Of a stretch of DNA of 21,309 nt, positions 10,601 to 18,430 are shown in pieces. The stretch comes from Elysia marginata (taxonomy: Eukaryota; Mollusca; Gastropoda; Plakobranchidae). Position numbers and translations under genes: made by a program. The notes under the pieces were generated by a model. That model made no database searches. It saw nothing but the letters and a program-made list of their open reading frames with translations, and had not been told where the DNA came from. The stretch covers positions 363,220-384,528 of the forward strand of contig BMAT01004287.1 in the NCBI GenBank assembly GCA_019649035.1. Reading direction: 5' to 3'. Within the stretch, counting starts at the first letter, position 1. Every line of letters starts with the position of its first letter.

Positions 10601-13600
10601 AAAATCTCTGTCAGGTGTCAGGCGGCGCCCCACCTGGGAATATTAGCACTGACCACTGGCTAGCACATTGGACAGCCCATTGGTCAGCTGAGATTTTGTA
10701 ATAAAACTGAAAATTCCACATCTTTACCCTACAATATCTCTAGAACTACTACTAGTACAACCATTGTTTTTTTCTTAGTCTTGTACAAAATCTCACCCAA
10801 AAGCCGGTGAAACTTTTATATTTCTACCACAAAAACTTTGAGTTTGGTAATGGTTTGAATTATGGTGTTATTAAAGCTACAAATTATTCCTGAAATCAGT
10901 AGTTTTTCTTTTAAAATTTTCATTTCCGGCTGGCTTGATTTTTTTTCTAAAATGTCCGCTTGAAAAGATAAAGAGTTAAAGTTCATGTGGTGTACATTTT
11001 GAGCTGTTATATTGGTTAATAGGGTATCCTTTCTTACATTTATCATCTTCTTATTTGCTACAGATTTTAAAGTGGCACTGATTTTAGAAAATACACTTCG
11101 ATTAAACAAACAGAATGCAACTCAACCATGCCAGATTTGTGAAAACATAGATGTCGTGGCAAAGAAACAAAAGAAAAAACAATAATCAGCCCACAAATGC
11201 GAGGAGTTTTGATAGGTAATTTTCCAGATTTCCATAACTAACAAATAACATGCGAGTGTGGCAAAAATGTGCTTTGCTGAAATCAAAATCAGTGCAAAAA
11301 CCACTAGCCTCACCTTGCTCGCTAGTGCTTAGAAATACAGACAACAATAGATGCAAGTAACATGTAAATATACAGTTGCATGTTTCCTTGCAAAGTTATT
11401 CCAAAACAACATTTACATGAAATCAATTTACTCCATAAAATTTGCGTTTGGATTGGGCCTTTGTGCGAAGTATGGAACAGAAAACAGCTATCAAATAGTT
11501 GTGAACGCCTGGAATTGTTTAAACACAGTCAAATTTAGTGAGGAAATACCTCACTATCTTTTAAATCTTGTACATAAGTATAAAAAAAATTCTAATAGGC
11601 CCTTTTGTTGTTCTGAAAAGTTCAATTTGTGAAACCGCTATCCTAATTTGTTGAAACAAACCAATCTTTTTCGGAATCAATTACATAAAAACTATATTGC
11701 CTTTGTTTTGCTTTTTAGTTTACATTTTGCTTATCTTGTTGCACGTTCTTGAAAAAAAAAAGAATGTGGTGGTTTCCATTTTGTTAGGGTGTTAGATAAA
11801 AGCCAGTAGTGTATAAATGTAATAAAATCCGTGATTGCACTGATTTGCCCCGGGCTTCCTGATTTGACCTCTGGTTGACCGGGTTTGGTCACTCGCAGGT
11901 CATAATTTCGGCCAACTAAAAGAACGCTAGCTGTATTCTGTGTGGGGTGGGCAATTGAAATCTCATAAATTTATATCATATTCAATAGTTAGGATCACAT
12001 ACTTTGTTTTGCAATCCCTTACTAATCTGCCCGGGACATTCAAAATGCAGTATCTTGCATAAGGTTTTCTCTGTGGATACTGCACTTTGTTTTCTGTATA
12101 ATATAAGTCTAAAAACCTCAAATGACACAAGTGTGAGGGTGTAAATATTTTCATGCTATCTCCAATGCCTTTTGTGATTTGTGGGTAAGCGTATTTTTTT
12201 CAGTTTAGATCTTTTACCATGTGTGAAAAAATTGCATCTTCAATAGCCGTGGCTTTCTCTAAATTTTATTTGTTTGTCCCCACAGGTGACTTGCCTCCTG
12301 AAAAGAGTGCGCACAGAATCTCACAGCAACCAGTACCGCTACAAACGGCAGCAGCGTCAGGCCAACAACCAAGCTGACGAGTCTTGCTACGTCGTGGTAG
12401 GCTTGCTTTCAAGTATTAGGTTTTTCAACTTCAGAGGAATCGGGGGAAAGCGAAGGCCTTACCGACATATGCATGGCTTGTTGACCTTCATTTGTGCTAT
12501 GGCAAAATTTAGAGAAAAAAATTTTTGTTTGATTGCTGCAAAGGGTTGACTTGTACTATAGCGGAGATTTTATGTGTAGATGTCTTTATCTAGAATTCGG
12601 ATTAGGCTTAGATCTAGCTTAAGTTTTGGGTGCTATTTTTCTTTTATTTTAGGCTTTATCTTTCAATGTTTTCTTCTGATTAGCCATAGGGTCTCTAGGC
12701 TCTGTTGTCGAGTTTAATTTACATTTTGCCAGGTGAGGGCTGTTTTCAGGCTGATAGATCTTAATGGATGTGACGAAAAAAATTGAGTTAAAATTATTTT
12801 TATTTCCTCAAAACATTTATATTAAAAACTTTGAAAATCCAAGTGCCAACTTTCTGGCGTGGGCATGGTTCTGATGATCTTTTTAAATCCTTCGTAATTT
12901 TCAACCAGTAAATGCTTTTGTCTTCCTTTTCTTGAGATTGGTTCTCATTGTTTCACTAGCTTTAAACCATGTCATAGCTTGGGTCATACCTAAGATATTA
13001 ACCCAATCCATTCACAGTCTTACAGAGCTTACCGGGATTTTCAAACTATGTATACATCTCTTAATGCTAAAATTTCACAACTCTACTCATTTTGAGATGT
13101 TGCTATACATTGAGGTGTATGTATCTCCCATATCTGAACCCATTCCCCAAAATCCTGCAGAAGTTGCCTAGTCATATTTTGAGCTACAGGCAATATCTCA
13201 GTTTCAAACTCCTAAAAGACCAATGTCTTTGCTTTAAAAATTCATAGAAATGACCATTAAAGAAAAATTCATCCTGTCTTTTACATAACGTGGTTGGAGT
13301 TCTACGCTTTCTGCTTAGATATAGTAACCCAAAAAGGAAAGTTATTGACTTCAGCTTGGTTTTCAGAATCGGGTCACCTTTGGTTGTGGTTCTTTTACTA
13401 AAATGTATAAATATTTTAGAACTGTTTTTTTTCTTTTAGGAATGTGACATTGTATCCAGTGGCCGCAGAGCCCATGCCCAGCTGGTGTGGAAAAGTTACG
13501 CCATTCAAAACATCTCAAAGTGAGTAATAATCACTGCACTGCTGTGCCAAAACAGAGTGATGCATCTGCACTTTTTATGATTCTGAGTTAATTGCAAAAA

Positions 13601-15532
13601 AACTCCTTTAACATTTACACTACGGCCTGCTAGAGTTTAATTATGTCTTTTTACCATAGTGAAATATGGTAACCATAGTGCATATTGCAGATTTCTCTTT
13701 CTGCCTGTCACGGACGATCCAGAATGGGTGTGAGCATCCATTTACAGGAAGGTACTGAGAAGTAAAGATTTTTGCAAGTTTGTCACCGTCAGTGTGCCTT
13801 GGCATGGAAGTACAGATCAATACGGTTCACTCGACTTACATTGATTCCCAGTTAATGTCATTTTTTTTGTCCTGTTGGGCAATTACATATTAAGACTAGC
13901 ACCTAACTCGATTTCTCACCTCAGTCGATGTTTTTGGTATTGACTTAATTCTTAAAACATGATCAGCTGCTCTATGTTGAAATACTGTGCTTGACCGTTC
14001 TTAGCGGCCAGGGGTTTTGATGGGGTTATTTTTACTGTTGTGTTAACATCAATATTGTTCATACATTTTCCAAGTCTTTCAAACACATTTTAAATTGCCT
14101 TGATGATCATAATATTACCTTTCAGTTTGTACAAAATTTATTATAGTCATCTTTAGAAATGTCGACTCCTACCCTAAGATAATCTAATATGTTCCACTAA
14201 AATATTTTAGCAAGAAATAAATCATGCTTGAAAACCCTACCCAAAATGTTCACATTTAAAAAGTCAACTCTTATTCTCCGTAATTTTTTAACATGTTGGG
14301 ACAACTTTTTTTTAGAGGAATACAAAATGTGGGGGTCAATAGGAGAATTGAACATTTTCCCAGAGTCTGCATGAATGTAGCAGTAAATTTATGCACTAAC
14401 GTAATGTAGTAATGTAGATCAATTCTTCCAAGAAAACTTATCTCGGGGATAAAATGAAAAATTTCCATTGCACTTGATCCATGCATTATAAGCGGTTACT
14501 TTACAAATTTACTCCTACATCAACACACCAGGCATGGACTGGGACACAAAGAGTAACGCAGAGTTGACTCTACTCAAGTCCAATTTTTTTGCCCGCCTTT
14601 CACATAACTGGATTTTTTACCTCAGCCGATATTATTGGTTATATGGATTTGGAGACACAGATTTGCACAGTTGACTGTAGTTAAGTCCAAGTTTTTTTTT
14701 TTTCAGATTTATACTCATTGGGTTGATGGACATTGGTGGCTTAAGTCTCTTTTAAATTGAAAATGATTGATAGGCTCTTATAATCTGCGCTATGACTGAA
14801 AACAGCTATGTCGACCTCTCATGTGACTGATTTTGACCTCTAAATACACTTAAAAATTGATATGAGCTTGTTTTAAGTTCTCATTCTAAAATTATAACGC
14901 AGCACCTCAGTGGACAAATTGTCTACTAAAGCTTCCTAAAACAAAAGTGCTAATTAGCAAAGCCAATTTTATCCCAAACGCAAAAAAAAAAACAAACAAA
15001 ACAAGCTACAGACAAAACATATTTTTTTAAAACATTATTTTTAGAGCATTGGCAAATGTGCCTACGTTATGATAGTATGAAACATTTTTTATTTCCTAAC
15101 TCTTAAGATACCCTGTTTTAACCTGAAATTTCAAAACCTTTCATAATGAATGAAATGCATTTTGTGAAGCAACACTTTAAGTGTCAGTAAATTGAAAAAA
15201 AAAAGAATAATATTCTCTGTAAAAAATAACCAACCTGGAGAAGGCAGTAACTTATGGAGTTTGAACGAATTTGAGAGATAAACTGACAAAATTCATTTTT
15301 TTTCCTCAGCAATACATTATTCTACGTGAGGAAGTTAAAATCAAATTTTATGAATTTCAAAGTAAAGATTAAAGGTTTACAAAATTCCCTAACAAGAATT
15401 CGCGCTGTAATTCACAGACTGACGGGCGAGCAAGTACACAATCAGTTTGACCTCAACAAGCGCTCATTCCCGCCGCTCATCTTCTCCCGTGTGAAGAGTT
15501 ACACATCAACCTCGAGTGAACCCTTGACCTGA
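691..15532 (+). CDS. FBXO9: F-box only protein 9 (SCF ubiquitin ligase substrate receptor), 13 exons, 5' partial
   Basis: The coding exons are 691-837, 1506-1563, 2288-2377, 2838-2871, 3612-3696, 4406-4507, 6731-6792, 7896-7984, 8921-9034, 10188-10306, 12286-12396, 13440-13519 and 15418-15532. All introns are GT..AG and the phases agree throughout, giving about 401 codons and a TGA stop. The product resembles remembered human FBXO9 along its length. A Q-L-x-x-F-R-x-Q-W N-terminal helix comes first, then a TPR-like repeat ending in ALQLVPDIE (residues about 50-90), an acidic linker, an F-box starting ISCLPVELV (about residues 142-195), and the Hrt3/FBXO9 C-terminal domain ending [16 protein letters not shown]. 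By family knowledge the F-box binds SKP1 and the protein selects substrates for CUL1-based ubiquitination. Mammalian FBXO9 targets TEL2 and TTI1 after CK2 phosphorylation. The start codon and roughly 15-35 residues are outside the window or on an exon I cannot recognise. Confidence 0.95.
838..1505 (+). other. FBXO9 intron, nothing recognised
   Basis: This is AT-rich intronic DNA with homopolymer A/T runs near 960-1000. I see no repeat family, RNA gene or coding signal. Confidence 0.6.
1506..1563 (+). CDS. FBXO9: FBXO9 exon: first helix of the TPR-like repeat
   Basis: The exon encodes [19 protein letters not shown], matching human ARELFLKAVEEEQNGALYE. The acceptor is tttgttcag and the donor gttagt. 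It starts in phase 0 and ends in phase 1, so the split codon becomes Ala at the next junction. With the following exon it builds the A-x-x-x-F...G...L-x-E-A-I helix pair typical of a TPR. Confidence 0.93.
1753..1982. mobile_element. piggyBac-like MITE with TTAA ends (non-autonomous DNA transposon)
   Basis: The element is bounded by TTAA at 1753-1756 and 1979-1982. The left end TTAATCCTTTGAGCTCTA and the reverse complement of the right end (TTAACCCTTTGAGCCCTA) agree at 16 of 18 positions. A TTAA target duplication followed by a CCYT-type terminus is typical of piggyBac-superfamily elements. At 230 bp with no reading frame it can only be a non-autonomous copy. It lies in the FBXO9 intron between the exons at 1506 and 2288. 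Confidence 0.7.
2288..2377 (+). CDS. FBXO9: FBXO9 exon: second helix of the TPR-like repeat
   Basis: The exon encodes [19 protein letters not shown] and then [11 protein letters not shown], matching human AIKFYRRAMQLVPDIEFKI. The acceptor gactgaaag follows a C/T-rich tract and the donor is gtaatg. Both ends are phase 1 and the exon is 90 nt, so skipping it would keep the reading frame while removing the second TPR helix. The intron that follows is the one with the CT microsatellite. Confidence 0.95.
2491..2741 (+). repeat. CT-rich compound microsatellite, (CT)n, (CTAC)n, (TATC)n
   Basis: Nearly every base on the + strand is a pyrimidine in runs of ctctct, interleaved with ctac/ctat tetramers near 2610-2680 and tatc repeats near 2726-2740. 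It fills the intron between the 90-nt exon and the 34-nt exon, ending about 95 nt before the latter. Overlapping long open frames rich in Ser, Leu and Tyr across it are low-complexity artefacts. Confidence 0.92.
2838..2871 (+). CDS. FBXO9: FBXO9 exon: 34-nt small exon in the linker
   Basis: This very short exon encodes [11 protein letters not shown] plus a split codon. It lies between a strong acceptor (T-rich tract, then cctccag) and a consensus donor gtaagt. The phases (1 in, 2 out) join the flanking exons exactly. The Ser/Glu-rich content fits the variable linker between the TPR and the F-box. It is not conserved enough in sequence to confirm by homology alone, but its phase is needed to connect the exons on either side. 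Confidence 0.85.
2872..3611 (+). other. FBXO9 intron, nothing recognised
   Basis: AT-rich intron without a recognisable repeat or gene. The short open frames on both strands show no family resemblance and overlap each other. Confidence 0.6.
3612..3696 (+). CDS. FBXO9: FBXO9 exon: acidic linker before the F-box
   Basis: The exon encodes [19 protein letters not shown] followed by LCQMEYEQR. The acceptor is ttactctttag and the donor gtgaga, with phase 2 in and 0 out. It corresponds to the human segment from about SYIEDNDDDSKM to LCQPELESS, a predicted helix that leads into the F-box. The LCQ triplet is shared with human. Confidence 0.9.
3802..4092. mobile_element. TTAA-flanked MITE (piggyBac-like), 291 bp
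   Basis: The left end reads TTAACCTCTTGAGTGCTACA at 3802. The right end, reverse complemented from 4092, reads TTAACCAGTTGACTGCACAG. They match at 12 of the first 16 bases, with TTAA at both borders. The terminal sequence differs from that of the element at 1753-1982, so it is a second family. A related left end occurs at 20787. It lies in the intron just before the first F-box exon. Confidence 0.6.
4406..4507 (+). CDS. FBXO9: FBXO9 exon: first part of the F-box
   Basis: The exon encodes [20 protein letters not shown] and [14 protein letters not shown], matching human IHISVLPMEVLMYIFRWVV and SSDLDLRSLEQLSLV. The Leu-Pro followed by spaced hydrophobic residues is the SKP1-binding F-box signature. 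The acceptor is ttttccctgcag and the donor gtcagt. Both ends are phase 0 (34 codons). An ATG sits exactly at the acceptor, which is most likely an internal Met. Confidence 0.97.
5312..5362. repeat. Left member of a 51-bp direct repeat pair
   Basis: It begins tagacagataaactttcctg and matches 5560-5610 at roughly 88% by eye, 248 bp apart. The pair brackets the + strand reverse-transcriptase fragment. Confidence 0.8.
5369..5560 (+). mobile_element. Second LINE reverse-transcriptase fragment, opposite orientation
   Basis: Read on the + strand, this stretch translates without a stop to [20 protein letters not shown], then [20 protein letters not shown] and [11 protein letters not shown]. It matches the segment that follows the catalytic motif in CR1/Jockey-type reverse transcriptases, where the pattern is CI..IK.WM..NKL.LNDDKTE. 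It is antisense to the surrounding LINE remnant and is flanked by 51-bp direct repeats at 5312-5362 and 5560-5610. Only about 64 codons are present. Confidence 0.75.
5560..5610. repeat. Right member of a 51-bp direct repeat pair
   Basis: It begins tagacagctgaactttcctg and ends cttttcactgtacttat, matching 5312-5362. Read on the minus strand it directly follows the LINE C-terminal segment, so it probably belongs to that element's 3' region. Confidence 0.8.
6731..6792 (+). CDS. FBXO9: FBXO9 exon: second part of the F-box
   Basis: The exon encodes [20 protein letters not shown] plus a split Lys codon, matching human [21 protein letters not shown]. The acceptor is ttttttccgcag and the donor gtaaga. 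The phase is 0 in and 2 out. The V-C-x-x-F-Y and D-x-x-x-W motifs complete the F-box. It is separated from the first half by a 2.2-kb intron full of LINE remnants. Confidence 0.97.
6793..7895 (+). other. FBXO9 intron with one microsatellite
   Basis: Apart from the ATT run at 7592-7672, this 1.1-kb intron is AT-rich and I recognise nothing else in it. Confidence 0.6.
7592..7672. repeat. ATT trinucleotide microsatellite
   Basis: There is an uninterrupted run of ten ATT units at 7627-7656, with interrupted ATT/TAT repeats on both sides. Confidence 0.9.
7896..7984 (+). CDS. FBXO9: FBXO9 exon: start of the C-terminal domain
   Basis: The exon encodes [20 protein letters not shown] and [10 protein letters not shown] plus a split Gly codon, matching human KVWG...SWREMFLERPRVRFDG. 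The acceptor is ctttgcacag and the donor gtaagc, with phase 2 in and 1 out. The conserved W-R-x-M-x-x-E-R-P motif marks the Hrt3/FBXO9-type domain that follows the F-box. Confidence 0.97.
7985..8920 (+). other. FBXO9 intron, nothing recognised
   Basis: AT-rich intron with no repeat family, RNA gene or conserved reading frame that I could support. Confidence 0.6.
8921..9034 (+). CDS. FBXO9: FBXO9 exon: C-terminal domain core
   Basis: The exon encodes [20 protein letters not shown], then [18 protein letters not shown] and a split Gly codon. It matches human [20 protein letters not shown] and YRAWHQVEYYRYIRFFPDG, and is the best conserved exon in the window. The acceptor is ttcttttcag and the donor gtaata. 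Both ends are phase 1 (114 nt). Confidence 0.98.
9476..9810. mobile_element. MITE with TA target-site duplication, 335 bp
   Basis: The left end is TA then CAGTCAAACCTGCCCAAGG. The right end is CTAAGCAGGTTTGACTT then TA. GTCAAACCTGC is perfectly inverted at both ends, and a weaker match reaches ggcaacca/tggttggc. Internal ggtcgc and ggtcaccttagacaag motifs near 9615 and 9755-9785 look like repeats of the terminal sequence. TA duplications fit Tc1/mariner-type or similar DNA transposons, though I cannot assign a family. Similar gtcaaacctg-ended elements are common in invertebrate genomes, as I remember them. No transposase frame is present. Confidence 0.7.
10188..10306 (+). CDS. FBXO9: FBXO9 exon: C-terminal domain
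   Basis: The exon encodes [20 protein letters not shown], then [20 protein letters not shown]. It matches human GHVMMLTTPEEPQSIVPRL and LLGHYRLSQDTDNQTK. The acceptor is tttttgtgttccag and the donor gtaatg, with phase 1 in and 0 out. The middle loop is Ser/Asn-rich and not conserved. Confidence 0.96.
10307..12285 (+). other. FBXO9 intron, largely unexplained
   Basis: This 2-kb intron contains several open frames of 60-97 codons on both strands (for example minus 10816-11109). They show no recognisable family, lie in AT-rich DNA and are probably chance. A 12-bp inverted repeat (10689-10700 and 10784-10795) may mark an old MITE. Nothing else is supported. Confidence 0.55.
10689..10795. repeat. 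Inverted repeat, 12-bp perfect arms
   Basis: TGAGATTTTGTA at 10689-10700 is the exact reverse complement of TACAAAATCTCA at 10784-10795, with 83 bp between. It may be part of a decayed MITE or a chance hairpin. There is no clear target duplication. Confidence 0.45.
12286..12396 (+). CDS. FBXO9: FBXO9 exon: variable part of the C-terminal domain
   Basis: The exon encodes [20 protein letters not shown] and [17 protein letters not shown]. It aligns with human [20 protein letters not shown] followed by the FRRVPVQEADQSFHV segment. It is basic and Gln-rich. The acceptor is gtccccacag and the donor gtaggc. Both ends are phase 0 (37 codons). A conserved Tyr-x-Tyr anchors the alignment. Confidence 0.92.
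12397..13439 (+). other. FBXO9 intron, nothing recognised
   Basis: AT-rich intron. The open frame at 12932-13171 has no family resemblance and no splice context. Confidence 0.6.
13440..13519 (+). CDS. FBXO9: FBXO9 exon: C-terminal domain
   Basis: The exon encodes [20 protein letters not shown] and AIQNIS plus a split codon. It matches human [22 protein letters not shown]. The acceptor is tttttcttttag and the donor gtgagt, with phase 0 in and 2 out. The S-S-G and L-x-W pattern is conserved. Confidence 0.93.
13900..14846. repeat. Three diverged copies of a ~37-bp intronic repeat
   Basis: Copies at 13900-13936 and 14601-14637 agree at about 30 of 37 positions (cacNtaactNgatttNtNac then ctcagNcgatNttNttggt). 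A weaker third copy is at 14815-14846. Near them, a second motif (agttgactctactcaagtcc then T-run) at 14561-14588 recurs at 14668-14700. The family is unknown. Confidence 0.5.
15418..15532 (+). CDS. FBXO9: FBXO9 terminal coding exon with stop
   Basis: The exon encodes [20 protein letters not shown] and [18 protein letters not shown], then TGA. It matches human KSTGE...[26 protein letters not shown]. The acceptor ctgtaattcacag is poor in pyrimidines but has a ctaac branch-point match 25 nt upstream. It keeps the spacing between the conserved Trp and the T-G-E motif equal to human. A stronger-looking, in-frame acceptor at 15309 would add 36 codons (see findings). Confidence 0.92.
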
Positions 15533-16144
15533 GTGTCATCTGTTTGGGTGGAAGTCTTGCTTCTGTGTCTGCGGAGTGGGAGATAGGATTTGTGAAATGT
15601 CATCGAGTTTTGTGAAGGAAAACGGTTGTACCTCAAGAATGGTAAACAGATGTTTTTTTTATTATTTGTTTGTTTTTGTTTACTTGTAGCTGACATTAGA
15701 CATGGCTATGTTTCAGGTAGTATATTCTTTTATTTCAAATTTTATGTTGGTGATATGATAAAATCTTGACTTTTAGTGCAGATCTCTCAATCAGGTTTAT
15801 GGTAACATAAGTGGTCTCTGACAAACTTAGAAATTAGAAGTTGGATAGCATATCATGATTGAAGGAGAAAGACAAAAAAGCGAAAAAGTAATCAAAGTCA
15901 GGAGAAAGAAGAATCTCAGTTTGGTGCTTGAAAATCTTGCCTTGTGATATCATCCACCAAGGCATCTGATCTGAGAAGTTTGTGTTCAGTTAAGATCATT
16001 TGAGCTTTACTTTTTGTAAGCAATAAAGAGGATAGAGTAAATATGGGAGGCATGGACTACTTTTCAGTCAACAGAAATTTCGAAATATCAGATTTGGAAT
16101 AAAATGAAGTTGACTTGTGTGGTGATGTCTAGTAAAAATAAAGT
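15533..16144 (+). other. FBXO9 3' UTR (proximal part)
   Basis: This stretch follows the TGA stop directly. It has no coding signal and contains three AATAAA hexamers before the SINE. The true cleavage site cannot be fixed from sequence alone. Confidence 0.6.
16022..16142 (+). promoter_or_regulatory. Candidate polyadenylation signals (AATAAA x3)
   Basis: AATAAA occurs at 16022-16027, 16098-16103 and 16137-16142, about 490-610 nt after the stop codon. More copies at 17150, 17343, 17875 and 20324 would give longer UTRs. In such AT-rich DNA some of these are expected by chance. Confidence 0.45.
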
Positions 16145-16450
16145 CTAGGGGTAGATGCTGGGCCTTTGGACATGAGTTTGAGTCGTCCCTGTGGCATTTC
16201 AATTTCTAGTCCTTGAGAAAAGCTATTTACACACATTTCTCTGCCCCGCTTATGCGTTGAAGGAGTACCCAAAAGGCAGCGAAAGATTTTGTAAGCATGC
16301 TAAAGTGATGCATTTAATTTGCTGCTGCTCTGTGAGTTCAGAAGGTAATTTGGTTGGAACCCATGGAAATCACTCAAAGCATATAGATGGATTAGACTCT
16401 ATAGAAAAAAAAACACTAATTAACATTTACTTTTTACCGTTACATTTTTT
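16145..16450 (+). mobile_element. Degenerate tRNA-derived SINE (mollusc type)
   Basis: A tRNA-like head (ggggtagatgctgggcc) precedes a B-box-like gagtttgagtcgtccc and gtggcattt. Next comes the body motif tccttgagaaaagctattta with cacacatttctctgcc, then gaaggagtaccc and aaggcagcgaaag. The tail is gattagactctatag and then tactttttaccgttac. The order and wording match remembered molluscan SINE consensus sequences (ccttgggaaaggcactttacac...tgggtacc...aaaggcagtgaa...gactttttacc). The many mismatches suggest an old copy. Confidence 0.7.
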
Positions 16451-18430
16451 TCCTTTGTAAATTTCTGTGGATGTTAATTTCATCATTGATTGTGTTCTTT
16501 ATCTGTCAATGTAATCTGAGATATTGTTTGGCATCATATTCTTATAGACCGATGTAAAAAAACCCAGTAAATTTAACAGCCTGAAAATGGGTGCTTGCTG
16601 AACCAGGTTAGACATGGGAAATAATAGTGTATAATTTGTTTGTTTTGGTAGGCATAATTATTTTGTGGTTATTAAAACTATGATAAATATTTTACAGTTT
16701 TATTTATTATGTGAAATTTGCCATGCTAAAAAGTGGTCCTTTAAGTTGAATTTTGTTGTGTTGAAACAATACTTCTGTAACCCTTAGAAAAAATTTATAT
16801 TTCCAGATTATCACCATAAGTGGTGTTCAAAAACGTTATTTTAAAGAAATCAATATATTTAAATATAACTAGACAACTGATATCTTTTATGTCAACAAAC
16901 AAGAATATTTACAGAACGGAAATCATTTCTGCTAATCAAGAAAGTAGCAACAGTTATAAATTTTGGTTTCCTTGAAGATTAAGTTGAGCACTTACAAAAA
17001 AATATTGTCTTTGGGCAACTATTAAGTGTCTTTGGCAATGTCTTGTACAGTTGCAAAGGCCCATATATTCAAGCAGTCTCTCTTTGTTTTAAATGTCTGT
17101 GCATCCCCACTAACGACAAAATTGAAACCTTTTGTCACAGCCTCATTTTAATAAAATATAGACTTCATTTGACCAAGGTTAAATTACATTGCCATTCAGC
17201 ATCAAAACACACATAGGTCAGGATCTCATGTATCGTTGTCTCTCTATGCTCTTCCACAATGCACCCCAAGGTATGTTAATGTCTATACGAATGTTATTCA
17301 GAAAAATTATATATTATGCTTGCTTGTTTTTGAAAATGTTCTAATAAAAGTTACTGTTGAAAATGTTTGAAATTATAAAATAGGAAACTTTTTCATATCA
17401 TGTTGCATCTGATTGAGCTGCCATACATGTAAACTGTATCCCTTTGTTTTTGGCTTGTTGTATTATTTGTGTTTGAGAAATACTGTGCAGTTTTTGGGAT
17501 AAGCATTAAATTTATAAGTCAATAATGAACAAGTTTCTGTTATTATAAAAAAACAACAACAATTGTGTGCATTATTCTATTATGTATAAACTTAGACCTG
17601 GCAGTAGTGATGTCCCACAACGGTCTGAACATGTGAAATTAAAGAAAAAATTTTTTAATTGGGGGTGGGGGCGGGGTAGGTTTGTTTTCCTACAATTCGT
17701 AAGGCTTTGCCTTTGCCTCGATCCCAAAATTTCATACCCATGTTCAAAAGATAGTTGAGTATTTACAAGGGATGATTTAATAGGCCCAATTAGCTGTTTG
17801 CAATGTCTTGATATTGCAAGTAAATTTTCTCTAAATCTGTGTCTAAGTATTTGCTTTCAAATATTTGTCAAAGTAATAAATAGCTAAATAATCAAAGGTT
17901 TCTTTTTTTTTGTCTGCTTGCTTGTCAATGATAATTCTCTGTATATATTGGATGAAAATCTACCTTCTGGCTTTGTTTGATTATGTTTTCATGGGTTTTA
18001 TTTTGTACAATCAACATCCTCAGGTGAATGGCTTATATTGCCACCATTAACCTTTTGAAAAATATAATTAAATGATTTTTATTGTGCACATCAACAATGT
18101 ATGTTTATGTTTCTTGTGGATCATGGGTTTGTTAATATTATTTTCCTCATGGTCTGTGTCACATGTCAGATCACATAAGCTGATTTTTCCAAAAAATTCT
18201 AGCACTACAGGTATAAAAGTTTAAAGCTTTTTTTGTTTCATTTTGATGTCTTGTGCTTGCCTTTGGTGTGTCATACAGTTGAGTCGGAAGAATTGGCACC
18301 CAAATAAATTCATGTTTAGTTTGCTTCATTCGAAATATTTTCAGATTACTGATTTTATCCTGCTATCCTAATGTATTGTGATAATTAGTTCTTGAATGAT
18401 TGAAATTTAAATTCGGGTTGGAACTATCCA
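16451..18430. other. 3' UTR or intergenic, nothing recognised
   Basis: Very AT-rich sequence with scattered AATAAA and no recognisable gene. Whether it is transcribed as a long FBXO9 3' UTR cannot be decided from the sequence. Confidence 0.5.

Noticed and set aside
10816-11109. 97-codon open frame on the minus strand in the large intron
   Set aside because: No recognisable domain, no splice or promoter context, AT-rich composition, and no support beyond length.
12932-13171. 79-codon open frame in an intron, considered as an extra FBXO9 exon
   Set aside because: The exons on both sides join in phase 0 with continuous homology to FBXO9, so no exon is missing here.
16145-16200. tRNA gene suggested by a B-box-like sequence
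   Set aside because: No acceptor stem or intact cloverleaf can be drawn, and the downstream sequence matches a SINE body, so it is a SINE head.
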